64,000 nt of DNA from BOG-1112 sp964635325. Its GTDB lineage: Bacteria; Bdellovibrionota_B; Oligoflexia; Oligoflexales; Bog-1112. This document shows positions 17,649-25,609 of this stretch, piece after piece. The notes under the pieces are model-generated. The model was not told the origin of the DNA. It did not search any database and saw only the letters and a program-made list of their open reading frames with translations. The position numbers were made by a program, and so were the translations under genes. Position 1 is the stretch's first letter, and every line of letters begins with the position of its first letter. Location of the stretch: assembly GCA_964635325.1 (NCBI GenBank), contig CAZWOL010000004.1, positions 11,157 to 75,156 on the forward strand, read 5' to 3'.

Positions 17649-18764
17649 CTAATCTTCTCGAGTGATCAAGACTGCACGATCGTCATCTTCACCAACGGAA
17701 TGAGATTTGAAGCCTAGTCCGTTAACTTTTTTGTGCTGTAGTCGGCGAATGAAGCTGTTTTGTGGGCGTAGGCGAAATTCATTCATCGAAGAATGTTTCT
17801 TCATTGCTAATACAGCTTTGTCTACTTCTAGAAGGGCAAGGCGTTCTTTGTCTTTCTTGCCTTTATCTTCATCGCGATCACTTCGATCTCTATCTCCGCG
17901 GTCATGACGATGCTCGCGCTCTGGGCGAGGGCTGCGCTCTGGGCGTGACATGCGTTCCCGAGGCTCACGAGGTTCGCGTGGTTCTCTAGCTTCTCTAGGC
18001 TCACGTGGTTCACGAGGAGTACGCTCGCGTGGCTCGCGTTCATTCTCATTATCCGAACGTTTAGCAATCGATTCTCTTTCTACAATAGGAGCAGCAAGAG
18101 GTGTTGTTGGGGGATGAGTCGTCGACGTTGAAGAGCTCTCTTCTGAATTGTCCGAACGCTCACCTCGTGAGCGCAGATTGTCTTTTAAAATCCCAAAATA
18201 ACGACCGACAGGAGGTAGGTCTGGGAGTTCAAATTTGCGTTCAACAGGTTTGGCATAAACCCATTGAAAGTAGGACATAAGGTAAGGAGCATAGGTTGAA
18301 AAAATTTCTTTAAAGTATGATTCCAGGGTGATCCAGAGTTCTGGTCTAGCTTCATTGACTGGAATCTGAGGTAGGCCTTTACCCAGCTTTATAAAGACAA
18401 GTTGACGGATGTCATTGATCATTAAGATAAATTTTCCGACAAGCTGGCTGCACAGAGCGTGATCAAGAGGCTTGTGACTTGCAAGTTCAGGGTAGTTTGT
18501 TCCGTACCATGAAATTAAGAGATGCAAGCATTCTTCGAGAGGTTTTTCAGGAAGAGGATCATCGAGTTTTCCGGTCTCTCTACGGGCGGCCAGTACCGGC
18601 CAACGTATAGCTTCTTCTACCCCTGCTCCGAGGGTTTGAAGTGTGTGGTCTTCAGCCATGCATGAATATATGAAAAAATCAGTCGCGACTTTTTTGCCGG
18701 CAGATTTTTTGTATTCTTCTTTGAGGTTCAATTTTTCTTCTGAAAACAATTGGTTCTTTTCCAT
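17649..18764 (-). CDS. R3H-domain protein with Arg/Glu/Pro repeat linker
   Basis: A 371-residue protein in three parts. Residues 1-200 are a helical domain I do not recognise. About 200-305 are low complexity: Ser/Thr then many REPRE/RPER-type units, highly charged. The final 50 residues match the R3H nucleic-acid-binding fold: IRRLQHKK carries the defining Arg-x3-His, followed by GLGFKSHSVGEDDDRAVLI, which lines up with the usual G-x-S-x-S-x-G-x-(x)-R-x-V-I end seen in Jag/KhpB and similar proteins. A role in RNA (or single-stranded DNA) binding is inferred. No clear SD precedes the ATG. It faces scpB with 23 bases between the stops. Confidence 0.75.
   Translation of the reverse strand: MEKNQLFSEEKLNLKEEYKKSAGKKVATDFFIYSCMAEDHTLQTLGAGVEEAIRWPVLAARRETGKLDDPLPEKPLEECLHLLISWYGTNYPELASHKPLDHALCSQLVGKFILMINDIRQLVFIKLGKGLPQIPVNEARPELWITLESYFKEIFSTYAPYLMSYFQWVYAKPVERKFELPDLPPVGRYFGILKDNLRSRGERSDNSEESSSTSTTHPPTTPLAAPIVERESIAKRSDNENEREPRERTPREPREPREAREPREPREPRERMSRPERSPRPEREHRHDRGDRDRSDRDEDKGKKDKERLALLEVDKAVLAMKKHSSMNEFRLRPQNSFIRRLQHKKVNGLGFKSHSVGEDDDRAVLITRED
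17930..18045 (-). repeat. Degenerate short tandem repeat encoding Arg-Glu-Pro units
   Basis: Within the R3H gene the DNA repeats units like CACGAGGTTCGCGTGGTTC, CACGTGGTTCACGAGGAG and CGCGTGGCTCGCG on the plus strand, giving REPRE / REPRA / RERTPRE in the protein. The unit is roughly 9 bases and not perfectly conserved. Such tracts can change length by slippage, so strain variation would be expected. Confidence 0.6.
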
Positions 18765-18896
18765 TAAAGCGATCTACCATCGTGAAAATTGTGAACAAAT
18801 CCGTTAATCTAAAATAGCGTAAGTGCGCACATACATTAAGAAAATATAAAATAGCACCTACCTTGAGGCAAGTGATTTAGCCCTATTTGGCAAGGT

Positions 18897-19205
18897 TCAC
18901 TCGTGCTCTGGCTTCACTGCATTCAGATAGCCTAGATAACCACCCCGGAGTGAGTAAACGTCTTGTTGCGTCCAAAGTGAAGCGATTTCTGCAGCCTTTA
19001 GGCTCCGAAGTCCCGAGCGACAGTAGAAAATAGTCGGTCGAGTCTTAGAGATTTCGGACTCACGCAACCCAAAACTGGAGAGGGGCCAGTGCCGAGTTCC
19101 TTCCAGCGCGCCTTCTTTTAGCTCTTCGGCCTCTCTGACGTCGACTAGAACGGCACCCTCTTTCAACATTGTGACAAGCTGCTTCAAATCGATTTCTTGT
19201 GTCAT
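18897..19205 (-). CDS. Single-domain rhodanese-like protein
   Basis: Small sulfurtransferase-type domain of 102 residues. It shows the rhodanese N-terminal LVDVREAEEL signature and the active-site loop TIFYCRSGLRS with catalytic Cys62, followed by the C-terminal SLRGGYLGYL. The loop of CRSGLRS is the single-domain GlpE/PspE type, so it should hold a persulfide on Cys62. AGGAG is seven bases before the ATG. It has no close same-strand neighbour and no signal peptide; the physiological sulfur acceptor cannot be told. Confidence 0.88.
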   Translation of the reverse strand: MTQEIDLKQLVTMLKEGAVLVDVREAEELKEGALEGTRHWPLSSFGLRESEISKTRPTIFYCRSGLRSLKAAEIASLWTQQDVYSLRGGYLGYLNAVKPEHE

Positions 19206-19507
19206 CCTAAGGCTCCTGCGCAGATATATACATGGAACGCTGCTCTTCTTTCAATAACTACTCAATAGCTAAACATACTCTGATGACAATGGTCTAAGCA
19301 TTTATTATCAGGGTATGCTGTCAAATAGTCGCGCTCTATCTTCTCGCTGGCATGCAACAAGTCGTCATTCTAACTCGCTATGGTTCATTCTGCATATGTA
19401 TTCGTGACATGTTTGAGGATAACACTTTAAAGTGCCCGAACAATGCATGCAAAATATGACCCTATGAATCGGATCTGATTTTTAAATAGAATTTTAGAAG
19501 GAAAAAA
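19206..19507. other. Intergenic region without recognisable gene
   Basis: About 300 bases between the rhodanese gene and the tRNA pair. All frames are broken by stops and I see no convincing hairpin terminator or repeat. It presumably holds the promoter of the rhodanese gene, but no clear -35/-10 pair stands out. Confidence 0.5.
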
Positions 19508-19585
19508 TGGCGTCCCCAGGGGGATTCGAACCCCCGTCGCCGCCGTGAAAGGGCGGTGTCCTGGGCCTGGCTAGACGATAGGGAC
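19508..19585 (-). tRNA. tRNA-Glu (anticodon TTC)
   Basis: Cloverleaf read on the minus strand: acceptor GTCCCTA pairs with TGGGGAC, D arm TCGTCTAGCCAGGCCCAGGA, anticodon stem CCGCC / GGCGG around loop CTTTCAC (anticodon TTC), T arm CGGGGGTTCGAATCCCCC, discriminator G and an encoded CCA. It lies 28 bases downstream of tRNA-Lys on the same strand, so the two are probably one transcript. Confidence 0.96.
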
Positions 19586-19613
19586 TTTCTTGATTCTGGT
19601 TTGTTCTGAAAAC

Positions 19614-19689
19614 TGGTGAGCCAACCTGGATTCGAACCAGGGACCCGCACATTAAAAGTGTGCTGCTCTACCACCTGAGCTATTGGCCC
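19614..19689 (-). tRNA. tRNA-Lys (anticodon TTT)
   Basis: Minus-strand cloverleaf: acceptor GGGCCAA with TTGGCTC, D arm AGCTCAGGTGGTAGAGC, anticodon stem GCACA / TGTGC around CTTTTAA (anticodon TTT), T arm CCTGGTTCGAATCCAGG, discriminator A, encoded CCA. It precedes tRNA-Glu in transcription order. Confidence 0.97.
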
Positions 19690-19858
19690 GTTTTCGAACT
19701 AAACGAGAGAAAGCTTTGTACTTTACGATTGCAGATCTTGTCAATACTTTTCAAAAGAATTGTTCCGCTGGGTTGAATGTAGGCATTTGCTTTTTTTAAA
19801 TCACTCACCTAAACTGAGCTCCGTAAAATCACCCTCAAAAACGCCGGAGGAAGACGCA

Positions 19859-20197
19859 ATGTCTAGCGTACTCAAGAAAACTAGGAAAAATTCAGTTACC
19901 GATTTGGTAGCTGCTCTCCATAAATTTGTTCACCTTCTCGAAGGTCAGAAAGAATTTGATGCAATCAAGGATCTAAAACTTGTCAGCGCTGATATTCAAA
20001 AACATCAGCCAGAGGCAGAAGAGTTCCAAGCCGCGATCAGATTGCTTCTAGAGGCTTATGATGGTGAGCACGAACTCAAAGCATATACACTGCGTCGTCA
20101 AAAACCTGACAACGAGTGGACAACTGCCGATGATCTCTATCTCGCCAGCATTGAAGTGCTTAATTTAGCCAATCGTCTCTCAGAAGTCGAAAGCTAG
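19859..20197 (+). CDS. Small helical protein of unknown function
   Basis: No family recognised. The frame extends upstream, but the ATG at 19859 has GGAGG seven bases before it and gives 112 residues: a basic N-terminus (SSVLKKTRKNS) followed by predicted helices with heptad-like hydrophobics (LVAALHKFVHLLEG, EFQAAIRLLLEAY) and LYLASIEVLNLANRL at the end. It is acidic overall and cytoplasmic. Its TAG stop shares the palindrome CTAG with the facing lipoprotein gene, so the two stops overlap. Confidence 0.75.
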   Translation: MSSVLKKTRKNSVTDLVAALHKFVHLLEGQKEFDAIKDLKLVSADIQKHQPEAEEFQAAIRLLLEAYDGEHELKAYTLRRQKPDNEWTTADDLYLASIEVLNLANRLSEVES

Positions 20198-21729
20198 AAA
20201 ATCACGAAAGAGCGGTCTTTACTAGTTGCCTTGGATCGAATGGCATTGGCCGTGCTTTGTGAATAGTTTTCAAACTTATCTTCCGACAAATAGTAGTCAA
20301 AACTAAACTCACGTATGTCACCTTTCCTGATGGCAATGGCGTTTCGCGAGGATAGTTGTGTTCCGCCATTCTGAGCATGTGCTCCTGCCGTGTAAAAATG
20401 ACTGAGATTGTATAAGCCTGCGATGAGATGGATGCGGGTTTCGCGCAAATAGGGAATATCGTAGGACTGTCCTTGAATTATATTATTATCTCCGTCAACA
20501 CGGACGAGTAGGGTGAGTTGTCCATGCTTGAATGTGGGCTTAGGTTTTAAAAGCAATTGACCAGTCTCTAGCATGGTATCTTGCTTGCCTTTCGCAATTT
20601 TGTAATGTAGGTGTTGTGCGCCTTCTAATTCGATTTGCACATCCTCTTTTGCAAATAAAATAGGTAGATCTGTGCTTCCATGCAGAAATGGATAACTCGA
20701 GTTTGGTTCGAATAAACTGACATCGCGTTTACCAAGGCATTCCCATTCCCATGGACTACAATTTAGTGAGACTTCGACGCTCCGTAATGGAATGGTGAGA
20801 AGCTCTCCAGGCTTCAAGCTCAATGTTTCTGCTTTTGTAGCTCCGTCCAGGCGATACTGAATCGTTTCTGAGATCAATGGATAGACTGTATTGACCATGA
20901 AACCACGCCGATCATTAATCTCAGCAGTGTATGGCTCGCCTTTAATAGCTAGATAGCGTTCTATATCTACGTTTGGAGATGTCGCAAATTTCAGATAGGC
21001 AGAGTCAATTGAAACGGATTCCTTTCCATTCACCATAAGCTCTTTTTGTGTTCCATTCACAGTGATTAGGTAGTGCCCAGGCAGTAGAAATTGCCATTTC
21101 CCAAAACTTTGCGACTGTGTGATAGCAAGTTGTCCATCTGCTGGCGAAATAAAATATGGAGGAACTTCCGCTGGAATATTTGCAAGAGTGGGGGAGACGC
21201 GTATTGCAGAAAGATCAAAGTTAAGCTCGCGAACTTCTTTAAACTCCGGCTTGCTTAGATCCAACCTCATTGGACGTAGACCAACAAGCATATCAATGAT
21301 CCCAGGAAATACAGTCAATTCGAAGCGATGGTTAATATTCTGAGGAGGGTGTGTCTGAGGATAGCGATGGCATTGAATGGTAAAAATATCCTCAGCCTCT
21401 GGTGCTATAGGTGGTGTAAAAGTTAGGGAGTGAGCAATGATTTCAGTCGTTTTTTGGGGGTGAATGTGAACAATCTGATGTGAGCAGTCTCCCAAGATCA
21501 AGTAGTTTCCTGGTTGCAGGGAGAGAGTTTTATTCAATTGGCCAATTTGAATGGATACAAATTGAAAGCTAGCATCTCCGAGTATCTTATAGACTTCGTA
21601 ATCTCCATTCTTAAGCGAATGTACAAGTAGAGTTCCATTGTCCTGTCGGTGGCATGCAGAGATCCAAAGGAAACTGAGAAGCTGAGAAAGCATAAGCACA
21701 GATTTGAAGAATATTGCTTTCCTTTTCAC
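20194..21729 (-). CDS. Unrecognised large lipoprotein
   Basis: A 511-residue exported lipoprotein: signal peptide with lipobox ISAC (Cys26), then repeated beta-rich segments with phrases such as SLQPGNYLILGDC, LLPGHYLITVNG and LIAGLYNLSHF, suggesting several similar Ig-like or carboxypeptidase-regulatory-like beta sandwiches. The start is GTG at 21729, with AAGGG six bases upstream. It is the last gene of a minus-strand group with two outer-membrane-type proteins, 87 bases after the preceding stop. I do not recognise a specific family; a surface or periplasmic structural role is inferred. Confidence 0.78.
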   Translation of the reverse strand: MKRKAIFFKSVLMLSQLLSFLWISACHRQDNGTLLVHSLKNGDYEVYKILGDASFQFVSIQIGQLNKTLSLQPGNYLILGDCSHQIVHIHPQKTTEIIAHSLTFTPPIAPEAEDIFTIQCHRYPQTHPPQNINHRFELTVFPGIIDMLVGLRPMRLDLSKPEFKEVRELNFDLSAIRVSPTLANIPAEVPPYFISPADGQLAITQSQSFGKWQFLLPGHYLITVNGTQKELMVNGKESVSIDSAYLKFATSPNVDIERYLAIKGEPYTAEINDRRGFMVNTVYPLISETIQYRLDGATKAETLSLKPGELLTIPLRSVEVSLNCSPWEWECLGKRDVSLFEPNSSYPFLHGSTDLPILFAKEDVQIELEGAQHLHYKIAKGKQDTMLETGQLLLKPKPTFKHGQLTLLVRVDGDNNIIQGQSYDIPYLRETRIHLIAGLYNLSHFYTAGAHAQNGGTQLSSRNAIAIRKGDIREFSFDYYLSEDKFENYSQSTANAIRSKATSKDRSFVIF

Positions 21730-21816
21730 AGAAAACCCTTTGTTTGTGGATAAAAAGAAATTTCGCCCAACCGCGAAAATGTTAGGTCCAGTATAGGCTG
21801 CTTTGTAAGGCGAGTT

Positions 21817-22533
21817 CTAGAAGTAAAAGGAGCAGTCGATAGCAAAACTTAGGAGGCTAATGGTCCCTCCGCCCACGGTGAGGCGTGGCCCGACTTTGAA
21901 TTTATCAAGTGGATTGAACAAAAATGAAGCGCCTGCGAGTGCGACCGTGCCTGTGCGTGAAAGAGGTTTTTGAGATGGAGTCGTTGGAATAAGCTCCGTG
22001 AGGTTGCTGCGAAAAGCTCCTACTTCCAGTGAGCTTAGTACGTTGAGATATCTAGTGAGAGAAAAATCAGCACTTACACCGACTGTATAGACCTCTACTG
22101 TACCTTTATAGCCTTGAAAAGAAGTATCAGTTCCGGAGTCAGGAGCAATTGCGAACGGTAGATAATGGAATGTAGCGGAGATCCTCTTTTTCCATAAGGA
22201 GGTGAGATAGGATGCTTTGATATCCGCAAAGCCATTGGCGCGGAGATTCTTCTTTTTATGGAAGGCGCGTATGATTCCAAAGCTGCTATGAAAAGCTAGG
22301 TTTGGAGGAGCTTTCTCGGTTGCTGCGACTTTTTTAGGATCTTTTTTACTATCGTTTGAAGAGTTTTCTTTGCTCTCTTCACGTTTGTCCGGTTTGTCAC
22401 TGTCCATCTTGGAGTTTTCTGTCGAGGCTTTGTCATCCACAGCAGCTGCAGAGTCTGCTGCAAGAACCAATTCTGCTTTTAAATACAAAGGAAGAACCAG
22501 GAGAATTGAAGTCAGAAGTTTTGTTCTAAACAT
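21817..22533 (-). CDS. Probable small outer-membrane beta-barrel protein
   Basis: A 238-residue precursor. A signal peptide ends near VLAADSA, followed by a Lys/Asp/Ser-rich spacer (about 30-75) that should be disordered, then alternating hydrophobic strands (ISATFHYLPFAI, VGVSADFSL, LAGASFLFN, LLSFAIDCSFYF). The last residue is Phe, as common for BamA-inserted barrels. AGAGG precedes the ATG. Only 14 bases separate it from the upstream porin-like gene, so both are one transcript. No named family recognised. Confidence 0.72.
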   Translation of the reverse strand: MFRTKLLTSILLVLPLYLKAELVLAADSAAAVDDKASTENSKMDSDKPDKREESKENSSNDSKKDPKKVAATEKAPPNLAFHSSFGIIRAFHKKKNLRANGFADIKASYLTSLWKKRISATFHYLPFAIAPDSGTDTSFQGYKGTVEVYTVGVSADFSLTRYLNVLSSLEVGAFRSNLTELIPTTPSQKPLSRTGTVALAGASFLFNPLDKFKVGPRLTVGGGTISLLSFAIDCSFYF

Positions 22534-22547
22534 AATGTGACCTCTGA

Positions 22548-23687
22548 TTAAATAAGTAACTTGATTTGAAAGCTAACGCGGCGGTCAGCAAGTTTTGGAT
22601 TGAGTCCCACAACAGTGCCGTGATCCACCACATAGGTCGCTAGACGAAGCTTCAATAGTCCTACATCAAATTGAAAACCTGCTGTTGGGTAACCCTCTTT
22701 AAGCCCAGCCTGAATTTTGATGATTTTAGAGAAGCCCCACTCCATGCCTAGGTTGAGTTTGTGGGAGAAGTGCGATGATTGATTGATGAGTTGTGTGTCT
22801 AATGCGAACAAGAGGTAGCTGATGTCTGATTTGTATGGTTTGAAGCTGATGCCTGTGTTTACAGCTGGGGGGATGTTTGAAGGTGTTTTGCCATCTTTCT
22901 TTACTTTTTTAAAGGTGGTTCCGCCAATATCTAAAATGCTCAATCCGAAGGTCGGTTGCATAGTCTCTATAGGAGTGAACAGAAGTCCAGCATCTACACC
23001 AACGCCATAGCCGTTGATTAGTAAGGCTTGGAGTTGCTTATTTTTATCCGTTGTAGTCGACGATGTGTCCGTAGTCGTTGAAGAAGAGGATGAAGAAAAC
23101 AAAGAGATTGAGTCAATACTCAAATCTTGGTCGACTCCGATGATTCCCTGAGACCGCAAAGACATACCTAAGCTGAGTCTTTTGGAAAATGCATTAGTCG
23201 CAATCGAGATCGGTATAGTCAGTCGAGAAATTGCTTGGGTTTCGATTTCTACATCTTTGTGGGCAATAAAAGAAAGTGAAGTCTGATTTGCAATAGCGAA
23301 TCCCCATCCTGGAGCGATGAAGTAGGGATAGAGTCCTAAGCTAGCGTAGTTGGGCAGGCCGGATTGATCATCGACCAGCTGAAGGGTGTCTGCAAGGCTC
23401 ATTTTCCCACTTTTCTGTTGCAAAGATTTCATCAGATAGTAGGAGTTTGTCGACATATCTACTTTTGGGTTGATAATTTCCATCTCCCATTCCGTAATCC
23501 TTGCTAGGCCAGCTGGATTATAAAATAGAGCGTTAAAATCATCAGCTACAGCAACAAAAGCATTTCCCATCCCCAAAGGGCGAACCCCAAACAAGGTCCA
23601 TTCCGCCTCAGAAAATGCTAGAGAACTCGTGACGAAGAGCATAAAAAGATAGAGGACTCTGCATGTCGTCAAAGACTGTACGCTCAT
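22548..23687 (-). CDS. Outer-membrane protein of the PorV/UPF0164-FadL-like type
   Basis: The frame is open to 23753, but the ATG at 23687 has AGGGAG nearby and starts a clean signal peptide (VLYLFMLFVTSSLAFSEA). The mature start WTLFGVRPLGMGNAFVAVAD followed by FNALFYNPAGLARI is the hallmark of this broad barrel group (FadL, PorV, UPF0164), where the N-terminal segment plugs the barrel. The remainder is beta-rich and ends QIKLLI. Length is 379 residues. It heads a minus-strand group with a small barrel protein and a lipoprotein, suggesting an envelope module. Substrate or partner unknown. Confidence 0.82.
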   Translation of the reverse strand: MSVQSLTTCRVLYLFMLFVTSSLAFSEAEWTLFGVRPLGMGNAFVAVADDFNALFYNPAGLARITEWEMEIINPKVDMSTNSYYLMKSLQQKSGKMSLADTLQLVDDQSGLPNYASLGLYPYFIAPGWGFAIANQTSLSFIAHKDVEIETQAISRLTIPISIATNAFSKRLSLGMSLRSQGIIGVDQDLSIDSISLFSSSSSSTTTDTSSTTTDKNKQLQALLINGYGVGVDAGLLFTPIETMQPTFGLSILDIGGTTFKKVKKDGKTPSNIPPAVNTGISFKPYKSDISYLLFALDTQLINQSSHFSHKLNLGMEWGFSKIIKIQAGLKEGYPTAGFQFDVGLLKLRLATYVVDHGTVVGLNPKLADRRVSFQIKLLI

Positions 23688-23865
23688 GGGAAGCTCCCTG
23701 GATCGCAGCTGTATATGTTCCGAATTTTCTAAGAATTTTATTTTAGCATACAATTCCTCGTAAAGTGGTCTTTGGACAGATTAGCATGTTAATTTTCGAT
23801 CCTGATTCTGGTATAGCTTAGGGACTTTCGCCGTTTGCGGCAGGAAACAGATTAGAGAGGCTGAA

Positions 23866-24462
23866 ATGACGAGAACAGAAGTCGCGTTTGAACGGAAAAA
23901 TCAAATTGTCAAGGCAACGGTCGACTGTATCTCACGTTATGGATATAACAATTTTTCTATGCAGGATGTCGCCCGTTCAGCAGGAGTCAGTAAGGGAATT
24001 ATTCATTACTACTTTTTGAATAAAGATGACCTGATGATGTCTGTTCTCGAGCATGTTGCGGACGATATTGGAAGAGTCCTAAGCTCAGGCATGAGTGAGG
24101 CTGTCGATCCAAGCAAAAAATTAGATCTTTTTATTGAAACTTGTCTTGATATTGTTCGAAAGACTAAAGAATACTATCAGGTCAACATGGATTTTTGGAC
24201 TCAGATCAATCAAAAAGAAGAAGTTCGTCAAAGTGTTGCAAAACACTACTGCAATTTTCGCGAAACATGCTCGAAGGTGCTTGTCGAAGGGATTGAAAAA
24301 GGTGTCTTTCGAGACATCAATCCTACAGAGTACAGCTCACTTATTATCGCTCTAATCGATGGAATCAGCATGCAGTGGCTTTTTGATAACGCTGCGTTCA
24401 ACTACGAATCAGTTGTTCATCAGGTTAAGTCTGTAATTCTCTCGAATCTGCTTAAAACCTAA
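23866..24462 (+). CDS. TetR-family transcriptional regulator
   Basis: A 198-residue regulator. The N-terminal helix-turn-helix is typical: IVKATVDCISRYGYNNFSMQ then DVARSAGVSKGIIHYYFLNKDDL (about 10-55). The C-terminal ligand domain contains DISMQ-type helices ending LIALIDGISMQWLF, resembling the BetI/AcrR-like subgroup. AGAGAGG precedes the ATG. It is transcribed away from the outer-membrane gene cluster on the other strand (178 bases between starts), which makes that cluster a candidate target; this is inference from position only. Confidence 0.9.
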   Translation: MTRTEVAFERKNQIVKATVDCISRYGYNNFSMQDVARSAGVSKGIIHYYFLNKDDLMMSVLEHVADDIGRVLSSGMSEAVDPSKKLDLFIETCLDIVRKTKEYYQVNMDFWTQINQKEEVRQSVAKHYCNFRETCSKVLVEGIEKGVFRDINPTEYSSLIIALIDGISMQWLFDNAAFNYESVVHQVKSVILSNLLKT

Positions 24463-24647
24463 ACAGGTCTGCGGCTTTTTCTGAAAAAGGTGTGGTTATT
24501 TTGCCACTTTTTACGTAGACACTGGCGTGCCCCTCTATCGTAAATCATAGTAACATGATGTAATTAAAGAAAAAATTTTTAGATCAGTTTTGGTATGCGT
24601 TTTGCTGATAGATTCGGCATGAAACAAGAGTGCGGGAGCAAGAGTTG

Positions 24648-25553
24648 ATGAAGAGATTTCAGGGAACGGTGACGAGGCCTATTCATTTTGCAGGAGTTGG
24701 ACTCCATAGTGGTAGCCTAGTCAATTTAGCTATTTTTCCTCAGCCTCCCGGAACAGGTATCCTCTTCCAACGGACAGATTTAGATGCTCCGCCTATTCAT
24801 GCTTGTCCTGAGATGATCTCTTCAACCATGTTATGTACAACTCTTGGAACTCCTCCCAATAGTATTGCCACAGTTGAGCATTTGATGGCGGCTTTTTTTG
24901 GAATGGGAATAGACAATGCCCTTGTGCACGTTAGTTCCAGCGAAATTCCTATCTTGGATGGTAGTGCAGCACCTTTCGTTGATAAACTCGAAGAAGCCGG
25001 TTTGCAGATTCAGCATGTTGCGAAGGCTTGTATTGCGCTCCCTGAACCCTTTGAAATTGCAGAGGGGGATAAATATATCCGCTACGAGCCCCCAATTCGA
25101 GGTGCAGAAAAGCAAGCGTATCTCGATATTTCGTGCTCGGTCGATTTTTCAAGTGCTTGTATTGGGCGCCAATCTCTGAGCCTGCGCTTTAGTCACGAGG
25201 AGTTTCGTAAGCTTTGTGAAGCTCGGACTTTCTGCCACATTGAAAGTGTCAAGCAGATGCATTCACAGGGTTTGGCCTTAGGTGGATCATTGGATAATGC
25301 GGTTGTCGTTGACGACGAAAAAGTCCTCAACACAGAAGGCTTACGTTTTACGGACGAATTTGTGAGACATAAGGTTCTCGACTTTTTGGGTGATATCGCT
25401 ATTTTGCCAGGTTTTTTGGTCGGAAAAGTCACGCTTTGTAAAAATGGGCACGGGCTGCATGCAAAATTCACAAAAAGCATTATGGAACGACTTGCTAACA
25501 AGATGATACAGGATGAGAAAAGCATCTCCTCACGCTCTGCTCTTCTGGGATAG
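24648..25553 (+). CDS. lpxC: UDP-3-O-acyl-N-acetylglucosamine deacetylase
   Basis: Zinc deacetylase catalysing the committed step of lipid A synthesis. The ATG at 24648 has GGGAG nine bases upstream and gives an N-terminus (RPIHFAGVGLHSG) of usual length; a GTG at 24630 is less likely. Motifs are TVEHLMAAFFGMGIDNA with the first zinc His, EIPILDGSAAPFV, ARTFCHIESVK, and VRHKVLDFLGDIAIL with the remaining zinc ligands. Length 301 residues is normal. It stands alone between the tetR gene and the comEC-like gene, not next to ftsZ as in enterics. Confidence 0.95.
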   Translation: MKRFQGTVTRPIHFAGVGLHSGSLVNLAIFPQPPGTGILFQRTDLDAPPIHACPEMISSTMLCTTLGTPPNSIATVEHLMAAFFGMGIDNALVHVSSSEIPILDGSAAPFVDKLEEAGLQIQHVAKACIALPEPFEIAEGDKYIRYEPPIRGAEKQAYLDISCSVDFSSACIGRQSLSLRFSHEEFRKLCEARTFCHIESVKQMHSQGLALGGSLDNAVVVDDEKVLNTEGLRFTDEFVRHKVLDFLGDIAILPGFLVGKVTLCKNGHGLHAKFTKSIMERLANKMIQDEKSISSRSALLG

Positions 25554-25609
25554 ATCTCTCTCCTCAGAAATCCATTTACGACTTCTAAATTTCATTTTAT
25601 CCAACCTCA

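Noticed and set aside
17828..18067. Minus-strand 79-residue and plus-strand 66-75-residue frames in the Arg/Glu repeat
   Set aside because: Repetitive DNA creates open frames in all phases; the R3H gene frame carries the domain signature.
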